Below are positions 37,207 to 46,548 of a stretch of 64,000 bases of DNA, in pieces. The position numbers were made by a program, and so were the translations under genes. The DNA is taken from the NCBI RefSeq assembly GCF_036231905.1, contig NZ_JAZARE010000001.1, positions 248,001 to 312,000 on the forward strand. Direction: 5' to 3'. How positions within the stretch are numbered: position 1 is the first letter of the stretch; every line of letters starts with the position of its first letter. The DNA comes from CAMLIZ01 sp036231905 (GTDB lineage: Bacteria > Pseudomonadota > Gammaproteobacteria > Burkholderiales > Burkholderiaceae_C). The notes beneath the pieces are model-generated. The model did no database searches, was not told the DNA's origin, and saw only the letters and a list, made by a program, of their open reading frames with translations.

Positions 37207-38013
37207 TCAGTGCTTTCTTGCCTTGGCTGTACCAGCCGGTGGCAATGTCGTCGTGATGCCCTTGAGCTTGACGGCGTAGCCGTCGGCATGGCGCAGGTCG
37301 GCATAGGCCAGCGGGCGCTCGAAGCGGCCGGTCACCTGCGTGACCGTGCGCACGAAACGATCGGTGCGTGCCAGCACCTCCGGCTCCTCGCCGCGGCCCA
37401 GCTCCACCTCGGCGCCGGTGTCCAGCATCACGCGCCAGGAGCCGCGGCCGGACATCGCCACGCCTTCGACGCCGGCATCCAGCCGTTCGAACATCGGTGC
37501 GAGCCGCTGGTACATCGCGAGCACGCGTGCCGAGCTGCCGTCCGGCCCGCTGAGCGCCGGCAAGCCGTCGTCTTCCACATCGCCCACGTTGGCCTCGAAC
37601 ACGTCGCCCTCGGTGTTCACCAGCTTGTCCGTGCCGTCCATGTCCTGCCACAGCGCGGCCGGGTGGTGCTCCACCAGTTCCACCCGCAAGGTGCTGGGCC
37701 ACACCCGGTGCACCACCGCCTTGCGCACCCAGGGCACGGCCTCGAAAGCGCTGCGCGTGCGCGCCAGGTCCATGGTGAAGAAGTTGCCCGCCAGGCGCGG
37801 CATCGCATTGGCCCGGATGGTGCTGACGCTGTTGCGGCCCAGATCGCCCTCGATCTTGACCACGCGGAAGGCAAACACCGGCAGCCGCGCCAGCCACAGC
37901 AGCGCCGCCACCGCCAGCGCCATGCCGACGAGCGCGAACACGGCGTTCGCGATGCCGTTCATCAGCCGGATGTCGACCGGCATGGCGTTGGTGGACGGGG
38001 CGAACGTGGCCAT
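37207..38013 (-). CDS. ftsQ: Cell division protein FtsQ
   Basis: 268 residues. One N-terminal membrane helix (ANAVFALVGMALAVAALLWLA), then a POTRA domain (FRVVKIEGDLGRNSVSTIRANAMPRLAGNFFTMDLARTR...) and beta domain. It links FtsL/FtsB to the rest of the divisome in the periplasm. ftsQ ends ten bases before ftsA. Confidence 0.96.
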   Translation of the reverse strand: MATFAPSTNAMPVDIRLMNGIANAVFALVGMALAVAALLWLARLPVFAFRVVKIEGDLGRNSVSTIRANAMPRLAGNFFTMDLARTRSAFEAVPWVRKAVVHRVWPSTLRVELVEHHPAALWQDMDGTDKLVNTEGDVFEANVGDVEDDGLPALSGPDGSSARVLAMYQRLAPMFERLDAGVEGVAMSGRGSWRVMLDTGAEVELGRGEEPEVLARTDRFVRTVTQVTGRFERPLAYADLRHADGYAVKLKGITTTLPPAGTAKARKH

Positions 38014-38018
38014 GACAG

Positions 38019-38996
38019 TCAGGCGGCCTTGGCTGGCGTGTCCAGCGCCGCGTTCGCCAGCAGCAGCAGGCACAGCTGCTCGTAGCCGATGCCGGCCGAC
38101 TGCGCCGATTTGGGCACCAGCGAATGGCTGGTCATGCCGGGCGAGGTGTTCATCTCCAGCAGGAAGGGCTTGCGGTCGCTGGCGCGGATCATCAGGTCCG
38201 CCCGGCCCCAGCCGCGGCAGCCCAGGGTGCGGTAGGCCTGCACCACGATGCGCTGGATCTCGCGCTCCTCGGCTTCCGGCAGGCCGCTGGGCACCAGGTA
38301 CACGGTGTCGTCGGTGAAGTACTTGTTCTGGTAGTCGTAGCCACCCTCGGGCGCCACGATGCGCACCACCGGCAGCGCCATGGCGTTGGGGCCGTGGCCC
38401 AGCACCGGGCAGGTGACCTCGTCCCCATCAATGAACTCCTCGCACAGCACATCGGGGTCGTACTGCGCCGACAGCTTCACCGCCTCGGCCATGTCGGAAT
38501 AGCCCTGGACCTTGCTCACGCCGATGGACGAGCCTTCGCGTGGTGGCTTCACGATCAGCGGCAGGCCCAGTTCGTCGGGCACGTTGCGGATCTGTTCGTG
38601 CGTCTGCTGCTCGGGCGCCAGCCACACATAACGCGGCGTGGGCAGGCCCTCGGCCAGCCACACCCGCTTGGTCATCACCTTGTCCATCGCGATCGCGGAG
38701 GCCATCACGCCGGAGCCGGTGTACGGGATGCCCATCAGCTCGAGCGCACCCTGCACCGTGCCGTCCTCGCCGTGGCGGCCGTGCAGCGCAATGAAACAGC
38801 GCTGGAAGCCCTGCGCCTTCAGCTCGCCCAGCGCGTGCCCGGCCGGGTCGAATGCATGCGCGTCCACGCCTTGCGACCGCAGCGCGGCCAGCACGCCGCT
38901 GCCGGACATGAGCGAGACCTCCCGCTCCGCCGAGGTGCCGCCCATCAGCACCGCCACCTTGCCCAAGGCCCTCACGTCGATCGTCGTCGTGTTCAT
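38019..38996 (-). CDS. ddl: D-alanine-D-alanine ligase
   Basis: 325 residues. ATP-grasp ligase with VAVLMGGTSAEREVSL, HGRHGEDGTVQGALE, KPPREGSSIGV and LEMNTSPGMTSHSLVP. It makes the D-Ala-D-Ala dipeptide used by MurF. The start overlaps the murC stop by four bases. Confidence 0.98.
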   Translation of the reverse strand: MNTTTIDVRALGKVAVLMGGTSAEREVSLMSGSGVLAALRSQGVDAHAFDPAGHALGELKAQGFQRCFIALHGRHGEDGTVQGALELMGIPYTGSGVMASAIAMDKVMTKRVWLAEGLPTPRYVWLAPEQQTHEQIRNVPDELGLPLIVKPPREGSSIGVSKVQGYSDMAEAVKLSAQYDPDVLCEEFIDGDEVTCPVLGHGPNAMALPVVRIVAPEGGYDYQNKYFTDDTVYLVPSGLPEAEEREIQRIVVQAYRTLGCRGWGRADLMIRASDRKPFLLEMNTSPGMTSHSLVPKSAQSAGIGYEQLCLLLLANAALDTPAKAA

Positions 38997-40414
38997 GCCT
39001 GTTGCCCCTTCACCAGATCCACCACCCTGGCAGGCGCCACGCCGATGGAGCCGGCACCCATGGAAATCACCACATCACCATCGCGCGCCTGTTCGGTGAT
39101 GGCTTGCGGCAGCGCGTTCACGTCGTCCACGAACACCGGGTCCACCTTGCCGGCCACACGCAGCGCACGCGCCAGGCTGCGGCCATCCGCATGCGCGATC
39201 GGCGTTTCACCGGCGGCATACACCTCGGTGAGCAGCACCGCATCGGCGCTGCCCATCACCTTCACGAAATCCTCGAAGCAGTCGCGGGTGCGGGTGTAGC
39301 GGTGCGGTTGGAACGCCAGCACCAGGCGCCGGCCGGGGAAGGCGCCACGCGCAGCCGCGATCACCGCGGCCATCTCCACCGGATGGTGGCCGTAGTCGTC
39401 GATCAAGGTGAAGCTGCCGCCGCCATTGGCCGTGGACACAGGCAACTCGCCATAACGCTGGAAGCGCCGGCCCACCCCGGTGAACTCCGCCAGCGCCTTG
39501 ACCACCGCCGCATCGGGTAGGTCGAGCTCGGCCGCCACCGCAATGGCAGCCAGCGCATTGCGCACGTTGTGTTCGCCCGGCAGGTTGAGCGTGATCTCCA
39601 GGTCGGGCAGCACCACGCCATTGCGGCGCTGCGCGGTGAAGCGCATCTGCCCGCCCGGCAGCGCCTGCGCGTTGACGGCGCGCACCTGCGTGTCCTCGCC
39701 GAAGCCATAGCTCACCACCGGCCGCGACACCAGCGGCACGATGCTCTTCACGCCCGGATCGTCGCCGCACAGGATGGCGGCGCCGTAGAAGGGCATGCGG
39801 TGCAGGAAGTCCACGAACGCGTGCTTGAGCTTGGCGAAGTCGTGGCCGTAGGTGTCCATGTGGTCGGCGTCGATGTTGGTGACGACCGAGAGCACCGGGT
39901 TCAGGTTGAGGAAGGAGGCGTCCGACTCGTCGGCCTCCACCACGATGTAGTCGCCCGAGCCCAGGCGCGAGTTGGCACCGGCGCTGTTGAGCTTGCCGCC
40001 GATGACGAAGGTGGGGTCCACGCCCGCTTCGGCCAGCACGCAGGTGACCAGCGAGGTGGTGGTGGTCTTGCCGTGCGTGCCGGCGATCGCGATGCCGGAC
40101 TTCAGCCGCATCAGCTCCGCCAGCATCACTGCGCGCGGCACCACCGGCACGCGGCCGGCGCGCGCGGCGACCACCTCCGGGTTGTCGGCCTTCACTGCGG
40201 TGGAGGTGACCACGGCTTGCGCGCCCGCGATGTGGGCTGCGTCGTGGCCGATCAGCACGCGGATGCCCAGTTCAGCCAGGCGGCGCGTGGTGGCGCTGTC
40301 GCTCTGGTCGGAGCCGGACACGGTGTAGCCCAGGTTGTGCAGGATCTCGGCGATGCCGCTCATGCCGGCGCCACCGATTCCCACGAAATGAATGCGTTTG
40401 ACTGCGTGCTTCAT
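38993..40414 (-). CDS. murC: UDP-N-acetylmuramate-L-alanine ligase
   Basis: 473 residues. Mur ligase with HFVGIGGAGMSGIAEIL, the ATP loop GTHGKTTTTSL, and IDDYGHHPVE. It adds L-Ala to UDP-MurNAc. Unusually for this cluster, 103 bases separate it from murG, and that gap contains a G/C palindrome. Confidence 0.98.
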   Translation of the reverse strand: MKHAVKRIHFVGIGGAGMSGIAEILHNLGYTVSGSDQSDSATTRRLAELGIRVLIGHDAAHIAGAQAVVTSTAVKADNPEVVAARAGRVPVVPRAVMLAELMRLKSGIAIAGTHGKTTTTSLVTCVLAEAGVDPTFVIGGKLNSAGANSRLGSGDYIVVEADESDASFLNLNPVLSVVTNIDADHMDTYGHDFAKLKHAFVDFLHRMPFYGAAILCGDDPGVKSIVPLVSRPVVSYGFGEDTQVRAVNAQALPGGQMRFTAQRRNGVVLPDLEITLNLPGEHNVRNALAAIAVAAELDLPDAAVVKALAEFTGVGRRFQRYGELPVSTANGGGSFTLIDDYGHHPVEMAAVIAAARGAFPGRRLVLAFQPHRYTRTRDCFEDFVKVMGSADAVLLTEVYAAGETPIAHADGRSLARALRVAGKVDPVFVDDVNALPQAITEQARDGDVVISMGAGSIGVAPARVVDLVKGQQA

Positions 40415-40448
40415 GTCTGCCCCTCGCCCGACGGGTACGCCGGCCGAT

Positions 40449-40459
40449 CCCCCGAGGGG
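40449..40459. repeat. Intergenic G/C palindrome between murC and murG
   Basis: CCCCCGAGGGG in the 103-base murG-murC spacer, related to the copies at 15368 and 60445. The spacer is otherwise G/C-rich with GGCCCGGCGCTCGGCCC and holds no supported gene. Confidence 0.45.
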
Positions 40460-40517
40460 AGGCGGGCCGACTTGGGGCGGCCCGGCGCTCGGCCCGCGTT
40501 CGCCAACAACACTGCGG

Positions 40518-41603
40518 TCATTGGTTCTTCCTTTGCACCAGTCCCTCGATTTCGTCGGCCACGCGGGCGGCCGCGCGCGGCCGGCCCAGGTGGCGTGCTT
40601 TTTCCGCCATGGTCTGCAAGGTGGCGCGGTCCAGCGTGCGCAGCAGCTCGGCCAGGCCTTGCGGCGAGAGTTCGTCCTGCGGCAGGTGGATGGCCGCGCC
40701 GTGCTGGGCCATGAACTTGGCGTTGTCGCGCTGGTGCGCGGTGGTGCTCACCACCAGCGGCACCAGGATGCTGGGCACGCCGCCGGCGCACAGTTCGCTC
40801 ACGGTGACCGCGCCGGCGCGGCAGATCATCAGGTCGCAGTCGGCCAGGCGCTGCGCCATGTTGTCGATGAAAGGCAGGATCTCCGCCGGCACGCCGACGA
40901 GTTCATAGGCCTTCTTCACCGACTCGAAGTTGGCCTGGCCGGTCTGGTGGGTGACGATGGGGCGCTGGCTCAGGTCCATCAACGCCAGTGCGTTGGGCAG
41001 CGTCTCGTTGAGCGCCTTTGCGCCCAGGCTGCCGCCCACCACCATCACGCGCAGCGGGCCGCTGCGGCCGGCAAAACGTTCGGCCGGCTCCGGCATGGCC
41101 TCGATCTCGGCGCGCACCGGATTGCCGGTGACCACAGCGTGCTTCACGCGGGTGGCCGCTTCGCCGTCGAAGCCGAAGCCCACCTTGTCGGCCACCGGCA
41201 GCAATGCGCGATTGCTCATCAGCAGCGAAGCGTCGGCGTTCACCAGCATCAGCGGCTTGTTGAGCAGCGAGGCCATCAGGCCGCCGGGGAAGCAGACATA
41301 CCCGCCCATGCCGAGCACGGCATCGGCGCTGCGGCGGCGCAGGATGCGCAGGCAGTCGCCGAAGGCCTTGAGCATGCGCAGGCCGCCGGTGAGGGTGTGC
41401 AGCAGGCCCTTGCCGCGCAGGCCGCTGAAGGCGATGGTGTCCATGGCGATGCCTGTTTGGGGCACCAGCTTGTTTTCCATGCCGGTGGCGGTGCCCAGCC
41501 AGCTGACGGTCCAGCCGCGTTGCTGCATTTCCTGCGCTACGGCAAGGCCGGGGATGATGTGGCCTCCGGTGCCGGCGGCCATGATGACCAGGTGGCGGCT
41601 CAT
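40518..41603 (-). CDS. murG: Lipid II synthase MurG
   Basis: 361 residues. GT-B glycosyltransferase with AAGTGGHIIPGLAVA, VVGGSLGAKALNE and the UDP-GlcNAc-binding CRAGAVTVSELCAGG. It converts lipid I to lipid II at the inner face of the membrane. A 604-base non-coding gap with a long inverted repeat separates it from ftsW. Confidence 0.98.
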   Translation of the reverse strand: MSRHLVIMAAGTGGHIIPGLAVAQEMQQRGWTVSWLGTATGMENKLVPQTGIAMDTIAFSGLRGKGLLHTLTGGLRMLKAFGDCLRILRRRSADAVLGMGGYVCFPGGLMASLLNKPLMLVNADASLLMSNRALLPVADKVGFGFDGEAATRVKHAVVTGNPVRAEIEAMPEPAERFAGRSGPLRVMVVGGSLGAKALNETLPNALALMDLSQRPIVTHQTGQANFESVKKAYELVGVPAEILPFIDNMAQRLADCDLMICRAGAVTVSELCAGGVPSILVPLVVSTTAHQRDNAKFMAQHGAAIHLPQDELSPQGLAELLRTLDRATLQTMAEKARHLGRPRAAARVADEIEGLVQRKNQ

Positions 41604-41635
41604 TTGTTTGGCGCCTCCACCGCTGCTGGTCTCTG

Positions 41636-42194
41636 TTGGCCTTCGGCCTGCGGTTGGTTTCTGGCCACTCGCGTGCAGCCCGCCGGTCGCGCCCGGCCGG
41701 CGGTCACTTCTCTTGCTGGCTCAAGAGAAGTAACCAAGAGAAGAGCCTTCGAATACGAACATCCGATCAGGTTCGCTGACACCGAACCGGGGCCCGGTTT
41801 TCGGGGGGCACGCTGACGTTGCTGCAGACCCGAGGCCACTTTGCGCCAGCCAGGCACATCGACCCGCCGATCACTCGACCACCAGCCAGCCTCCGCATGC
41901 CATGGCCGAGCGAGCGCAGCGAAGCGCCCGCGCACGGAGGATGGAAAGACGTCCAGCGCGCGGTGCACACAAGCCAAGGCACCCGTCACAAGTCGCCTCG
42001 GGTCTCTGCCGACCGCGTGGCTCTCCAGAAAACCGGTCCCCGTCTCGACGTGAGGGAGCGAAATCGGATGTTGGATTTCCAGGCTCTTCTCTTTGGTTAC
42101 TTTCTCTTGAGCCAGCAAGAGAAAGTGACCGCCGGCCGGGCGCGACCGGCGGGCTGCACGCAAGTGGCCAGAAACCCATCCGGCCGAAGGCCAA
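41636..42194. repeat. Long imperfect inverted repeat between ftsW and murG
   Basis: The 604-base gap 41604-42207 holds no supported gene. It consists of two arms, about 41636-41840 and 41990-42194, that are inverted copies; the outer ~110 bases are nearly identical (GTGCAGCCCGCCGGTCGCGC, CTTGCTGGCTCAAGAGAA in both) and similarity decays inward. The ~150-base centre contains GAGCGAGCGCAGCGAAGC. It looks like two opposed copies of a dispersed intergenic element or a non-autonomous mobile element. Confidence 0.75.
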
Positions 42195-42207
42195 GACAAG
42201 ACGGCGT

Positions 42208-43491
42208 TCATGCGCGCCCCCCCCGCATCAACTGCCGGTTCTCAATATCAACCCGAACCACGATCGCCAACGCGATGAGGTTCAGCACCACGGCAGAGCC
42301 CCCATAGCTCATCAACGGCAACGTCAACCCCTTGGTCGGCAGCACCCCCAGGTTCACTCCCATGTTGATGAAGGCCTGCCCGCCCATCCAGATGCCCACG
42401 CCCTGCGTCATCAAGCCGGCAAACACCCGATCCAGCGCGATCGCCTGCCGCCCGATGTGGAAGATGCGCCGCGTCAGCCAGAAGAACGCGACGATCACCG
42501 CCGCCACGCCGATGAAACCAAGTTCCTCGCCGACAACAGCCAGCAGGAAGTCGGTGTGCGCCTCCGGCAGGTAATGCAGCTTCTCCAGCGAGGAGCCCAG
42601 CCCCTGGCCGAAGATCTCGCCCCGGCCGAAGGCGATCAACGAATGGGTGAGCTGGTAGGCCTTGCCCTGCGCGTAGGCCGGGTTCCACGGGTCCAGGTAG
42701 GCAAAGATGCGCTGGCGGCGGAACTCGCTGAACACGATCATCAGCACGAAGGCGCCCACCAGCACCGCCACGCTGAGGAAGAACATGCGGCCGTTCACAC
42801 CGCCCAGGAACAGGATGCCCAGCGCGATGGCGGCAATCACCATGAACGCGCCCATGTCAGGCTCGGCCAGCAGCAGCAGGCCCACCACACCCAATGCCAC
42901 CGCCATCGGCGTGACGGCGCGGAAGAAGTTCTCCTTCACATCCATCTTGCGCACCATGTAGCTGGCGGCATACATCGCCATCGCCAGCTTGGCCCATTCG
43001 CTCGGCTGGAAGTTCAGGATGCCCAGCGGGATCCAGCGGCGCGCACCGTTCACGCCCTTGCCCACATGCGGCACCAGCACGATCACCAGCGACAGCAGCG
43101 CGGTGACGAACAGCCAGGGCGCCCACTTCTCCCACACGCTGATCGGCACCTGCACCGTGGCCAGCGCGGCGATCGCTCCCAGCACGATGAAGGTCAGTTG
43201 GCGGGTGAGGAAATGGGTGGGCGCATAGCGCGCAAAACGCGGACTGTCCGGCAGCGCGACGGAGGCCGAATACACCATCACCAGGCCCAGTGCCAGCAAC
43301 GCCACCGTCACCCAGATCAGGGCCTGGTCGAAGCCCAGCAGGCGCGCGGGCTGGCCGGAGGACACGCTGACCCAGTCGCGCACCGGTACCTGGTCGCCGC
43401 GGCCGTCGCCCTTGGGGCGGCCGGGCAGCACGGCCACCAGGCGCTGCAGCAGCGCGCCGGGGGACAGCAGGGCCAGCGCCTTGTTCATCAT
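42208..43491 (-). CDS. ftsW: Peptidoglycan glycosyltransferase FtsW
   Basis: 427 residues (ATG 43491; a second ATG at 43488). SEDS-family membrane protein with about ten helices and the motifs RRWIPLGILNFQPSEWAKL, AEPDMGAFMV and LPTKGLTLPLMSYGGSA. It polymerises lipid II at the septum with FtsI. The start overlaps the murD stop by four bases. Unusually long N-terminal extension of ~50 residues before the first helix. Confidence 0.97.
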   Translation of the reverse strand: MMNKALALLSPGALLQRLVAVLPGRPKGDGRGDQVPVRDWVSVSSGQPARLLGFDQALIWVTVALLALGLVMVYSASVALPDSPRFARYAPTHFLTRQLTFIVLGAIAALATVQVPISVWEKWAPWLFVTALLSLVIVLVPHVGKGVNGARRWIPLGILNFQPSEWAKLAMAMYAASYMVRKMDVKENFFRAVTPMAVALGVVGLLLLAEPDMGAFMVIAAIALGILFLGGVNGRMFFLSVAVLVGAFVLMIVFSEFRRQRIFAYLDPWNPAYAQGKAYQLTHSLIAFGRGEIFGQGLGSSLEKLHYLPEAHTDFLLAVVGEELGFIGVAAVIVAFFWLTRRIFHIGRQAIALDRVFAGLMTQGVGIWMGGQAFINMGVNLGVLPTKGLTLPLMSYGGSAVVLNLIALAIVVRVDIENRQLMRGGRA

Positions 43492-45353
43492 GCGAGGCTC
43501 TCCCCGCGATCCGCGGCCAGGTCGTGCACCGTGCTCACGAACACTTCGGCGCGATGTTTGTAGTTGCGGAACATGTCCAGGCTGGCGCAGGCCGGGCTCA
43601 GGAGCACGGCGTCGCCCGGCTGCGCCTGCTCGAAGCACCAGCGCGTGGCCGCCTCCAGCGAGTCGTGGCGCTGGATCGCCACGCCGCTGCCCGCCAGCGC
43701 GGCGTCGATGGCTGCGGCGTCGCGGCCGATCAGCGCGACGGCGCGCACATGCTGCGACACCGGCTCGCGCAGCGGCGCAAAGTCCTGCCCCTTGCCGTCG
43801 CCTCCCAGGATCACCACCAGCCTGGCGGGCGCCTTGTCCAGCCCGAGGCCGTTGAGTGCCGCGACGGTGGCGCCTACGTTGGTGCCCTTGCTGTCGTCGA
43901 AGGCCTCCACGCCGTCGATGGTGCCGATGTACTCCACGCGGTGCGGCTCGCCGGTGTATTCACGCAGGCCGTGCAGCATGGGGGCCAGTGGGCAGCCGAT
44001 CGCCGTGGCCAACGCGAGCGCGGCCAGCGCGTTGGCTGCGTTGTGGCGGCCGCGGATGCGCAGCGCGTCGGCCGGCATCAGGCGCTGCAGGATGATTTCT
44101 TCCTCTTCGCCTTTCTTGCGTTTGATGGTCTCGTCACTTTCCATCGCACGCACCAGCCAGGCCATGCCGTTCTGCGTCACCAGGCCGAAGTCGCCCGGGC
44201 GCTGCGGTTCGTCCAGGCCAAAGCGCACCACCTTGCGATGGATCGTCTTGGCCGGGCGGCCCTTGGCGCCTTTGACCACGATCGGCTCGGGCACCAGGCG
44301 CTCGACCTGCGGATCGTCCCGGTTGATCACCATCGGCGCCTCGCGACCGAAGATGCGCGCCTTCGCCGCCACATAGGCCGCCATGTCGCCATGCCAGTCG
44401 AGGTGGTCCTGCGTGATGTTGAGCACCACCGCCGCGCTCGGCTCGAAACCCTTCACCTCGTCGAGCTGGAAGCTGGACAGCTCCAGCACCCACACCTCAG
44501 GCAGGTGCTCGAACACCGGTGCCTTGGGCGGTGGCGGGGCCAGTTGAAGCGGGGCTTCTTCCTCGGTGGACTCCACCGGCGCGGTGGCAAAGGCATCGGT
44601 GTCCGCGATGTGCGGTGCGTCTTCGGCCGGCGCCAGGGCCTCCGGCTCGTTCTCGTCGCGCTCGGTGGACAGCACCTCGGCTTGCGCGAAGGCGTCGGTG
44701 TCTGAGAGCTGCGGGTCCTCGATGGCCGGGGCGTCGGGCTGGGCATTGCCGGCAGGTGCTTGCGCGGGCTGATCCGGGATCGTTCCGGCCGCTGCGTCCG
44801 GGGCCGCATCGTCGGCGGCCGCGGGCTCCGCCGGCTCCAGGTCCAGCGCCGCCGCCAGCGTGTCCAGCATCGTGGGCCCGATGTTGCCGGCGGTGGCCAC
44901 GCGCTTGCCGGCGCGCTCCACCAGCAGCGCGGTGAGCGCGGTGGTCGTCGTCTTGCCGTTGGTGCCGGTGATGGCCAACACCTTGGGCTCGTAGCGCCGC
45001 TCGGCCTTCAGGTCGGCCAGCGCGCGGTTGAACAGGTCCAGCTCGCCCTGCACCAGCAGGCCGGTGTCCAGCGCCCGGTTGAGCAGCGGCGCGATGCGCT
45101 CATCGGTGGGCGCGAGGCCGGGGCTCTTGAGCACCAGCTGCACACCGGCCAGCACCGCCTGCACATCGATGGCCCCGGTGCTGAACTCGGCCTGTGGCAG
45201 CGCATCGCGCAGCTCGGCCAGCTTGGGCGGTGTTTCGCGCGAGTCCCACACCCGCACCCGCTCGGCGCCGCAACGCACGCACCAGCGCGCCATCGCCAGG
45301 CCGGAGTCGCCCAGGCCCAGGATGAGAACGGAGAGGCCGCGGAGGTAGTTCAT
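43488..45353 (-). CDS. murD: UDP-N-acetylmuramoylalanine-D-glutamate ligase with large insert
   Basis: 621 residues, against about 440 in E. coli. Core motifs are intact: N-terminal VLILGLGDSGLAMARW, ATP loop AITGTNGKTTTTAL (127-140), ELSSFQLD, NITQDHLDWHG, RGRHNAANALAALA and DDSKGTNVGAT. The excess comes mainly from an acidic, Ala/Pro-rich stretch at ~171-283 with a repeated DTDAFA...STE unit, and a smaller insert at ~365-430. Both lie between conserved blocks, so activity should be preserved. Adds D-Glu in peptidoglycan synthesis. Confidence 0.95.
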   Translation of the reverse strand: MNYLRGLSVLILGLGDSGLAMARWCVRCGAERVRVWDSRETPPKLAELRDALPQAEFSTGAIDVQAVLAGVQLVLKSPGLAPTDERIAPLLNRALDTGLLVQGELDLFNRALADLKAERRYEPKVLAITGTNGKTTTTALTALLVERAGKRVATAGNIGPTMLDTLAAALDLEPAEPAAADDAAPDAAAGTIPDQPAQAPAGNAQPDAPAIEDPQLSDTDAFAQAEVLSTERDENEPEALAPAEDAPHIADTDAFATAPVESTEEEAPLQLAPPPPKAPVFEHLPEVWVLELSSFQLDEVKGFEPSAAVVLNITQDHLDWHGDMAAYVAAKARIFGREAPMVINRDDPQVERLVPEPIVVKGAKGRPAKTIHRKVVRFGLDEPQRPGDFGLVTQNGMAWLVRAMESDETIKRKKGEEEEIILQRLMPADALRIRGRHNAANALAALALATAIGCPLAPMLHGLREYTGEPHRVEYIGTIDGVEAFDDSKGTNVGATVAALNGLGLDKAPARLVVILGGDGKGQDFAPLREPVSQHVRAVALIGRDAAAIDAALAGSGVAIQRHDSLEAATRWCFEQAQPGDAVLLSPACASLDMFRNYKHRAEVFVSTVHDLAADRGESLA

Positions 45354-45366
45354 GCCGGGCTCTTGC

Positions 45367-46548
45367 TCACCGCAGCTTCAGGCTGGCCAGGCCGATCAGG
45401 CACAGCAGCATGGTGATGATCCAGAAGCGCACCACGACCTGCGTCTCGGTCCAGCCGCTCTTTTCGAAATGGTGGTGCAGCGGCGCCATCTTGAAGATGC
45501 GCCGGCCCTCGCCGTAGCGTTTCTTGGTGAACTTGAAGAAGCTCACCTGCAGCATCACCGACAGCACCTCGATCACGAAGATGCCGCCCATCACGGCGAG
45601 CACGATCTCCTGCCGCACGATGACGGCGATGGTGCCCAGCGCACCGCCCAATGCCAGCGCGCCCACGTCGCCCATGAAGATCTGCGCGGGGTGCGCGTTG
45701 TACCAGAGGAAGGCCAGCCCGGCACCGGCCATCGCGGCGCAGAACACCAGCAGCTCGCCCGCGCCGGGGATGTAGGGGAACAGCAGGTACTTGCTGTACA
45801 CCGAGCTGCCCACCACGTAGGCGAACACACCGAGCGCGGAGCCCACCATCACCACCGGCATGATCGCCAGCCCGTCCAGCCCGTCGGTGAAGTTCACCGC
45901 GTTGCTGGAGCCCACGATCACGATGTAGGTGAGGATGATGAAGCCGAACACGCCCAGCGGATAGCTGATGGTCTTGAAGAAGGGCACCATCAGGTCGGCC
46001 TTGGGTGGCAGCTCATTGGAGAAGCCGCTCTGCACCCAGCGCAGGAACAGCTCGAGCACACGCAGGTTGGAGGTCTCGGACACGCTGAACGCCAGGTACA
46101 GCGCCGCCACCAGCCCGATCAGCGACTGCCAGAAGTACTTCTCCTTGGACGACATGCCCTCGGGGTTCTTGTGCACCACCTTGCGCCAGTCGTCGGCCCA
46201 GCCCACGGCGCCGAAGCCGAAGGTGACCATCATCACCACCCACACGAAGCGGTTGGTCCAGTCGAACCACAACACGGTCGCAATGCCGATGGCGATGAGC
46301 ACCAGCACGCCGCCCATGGTGGGCGTGCCCGCCTTGGCCAGGTGCGCCTTCACGCCGTATTCGCGGATCGGCTGGCCGATCTTCAGCTCGGTGAGGCGGT
46401 TGATCACCCAGGGGCCGAAGGCCAGGCCGATCAGCAGCGCGGTCAGCGCCGCCATCACCGCACGGAAGGTGAGGTACTGGAACACGCGCAGAAAACCCAG
46501 CTGCTCGGGATAGAGCAATTGCAGCCAGGAGGCCAGGCTCACCAGCAT
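45367..46548 (-). CDS. mraY: Phospho-N-acetylmuramoyl-pentapeptide transferase MraY
   Basis: 393 residues, ten membrane helices. Motifs KAGTPTMGG, the catalytic-Asp segments WADDWRKV and NFTDGLDGLA, and the late FKMAPLHHHFE. It makes lipid I. Start overlaps the murF stop by one base. Confidence 0.98.
   Translation of the reverse strand: MLVSLASWLQLLYPEQLGFLRVFQYLTFRAVMAALTALLIGLAFGPWVINRLTELKIGQPIREYGVKAHLAKAGTPTMGGVLVLIAIGIATVLWFDWTNRFVWVVMMVTFGFGAVGWADDWRKVVHKNPEGMSSKEKYFWQSLIGLVAALYLAFSVSETSNLRVLELFLRWVQSGFSNELPPKADLMVPFFKTISYPLGVFGFIILTYIVIVGSSNAVNFTDGLDGLAIMPVVMVGSALGVFAYVVGSSVYSKYLLFPYIPGAGELLVFCAAMAGAGLAFLWYNAHPAQIFMGDVGALALGGALGTIAVIVRQEIVLAVMGGIFVIEVLSVMLQVSFFKFTKKRYGEGRRIFKMAPLHHHFEKSGWTETQVVVRFWIITMLLCLIGLASLKLR

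Noticed and set aside
35001..37256. 751-residue open frame antisense to ftsZ and ftsA
   Set aside because: Antisense shadow crossing two real genes, with no domain.
40411..40521. Short minus-strand frame between murC and murG beginning MTAVLLANAGRAP
   Set aside because: Lies in a repeat-bearing spacer, overlaps the murG stop and has no homologue I can recognise.
41636..42194. Insertion sequence in the ftsW-murG gap
   Set aside because: Terminal inverted arms are present, but no transposase frame and no target-site duplication could be recognised.
41600..42211. 203-residue minus-strand frame across the inverted repeat
   Set aside because: The open frame comes from the repeat itself (LLLAQEKVTKEK-type strings in both arms); such frames recur with dispersed repeats and are not genes.
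43365..43490. ftsW N-terminal extension as a separate gene
   Set aside because: In frame with FtsW, directly after the murD overlap; betaproteobacterial FtsW commonly has a longer start.
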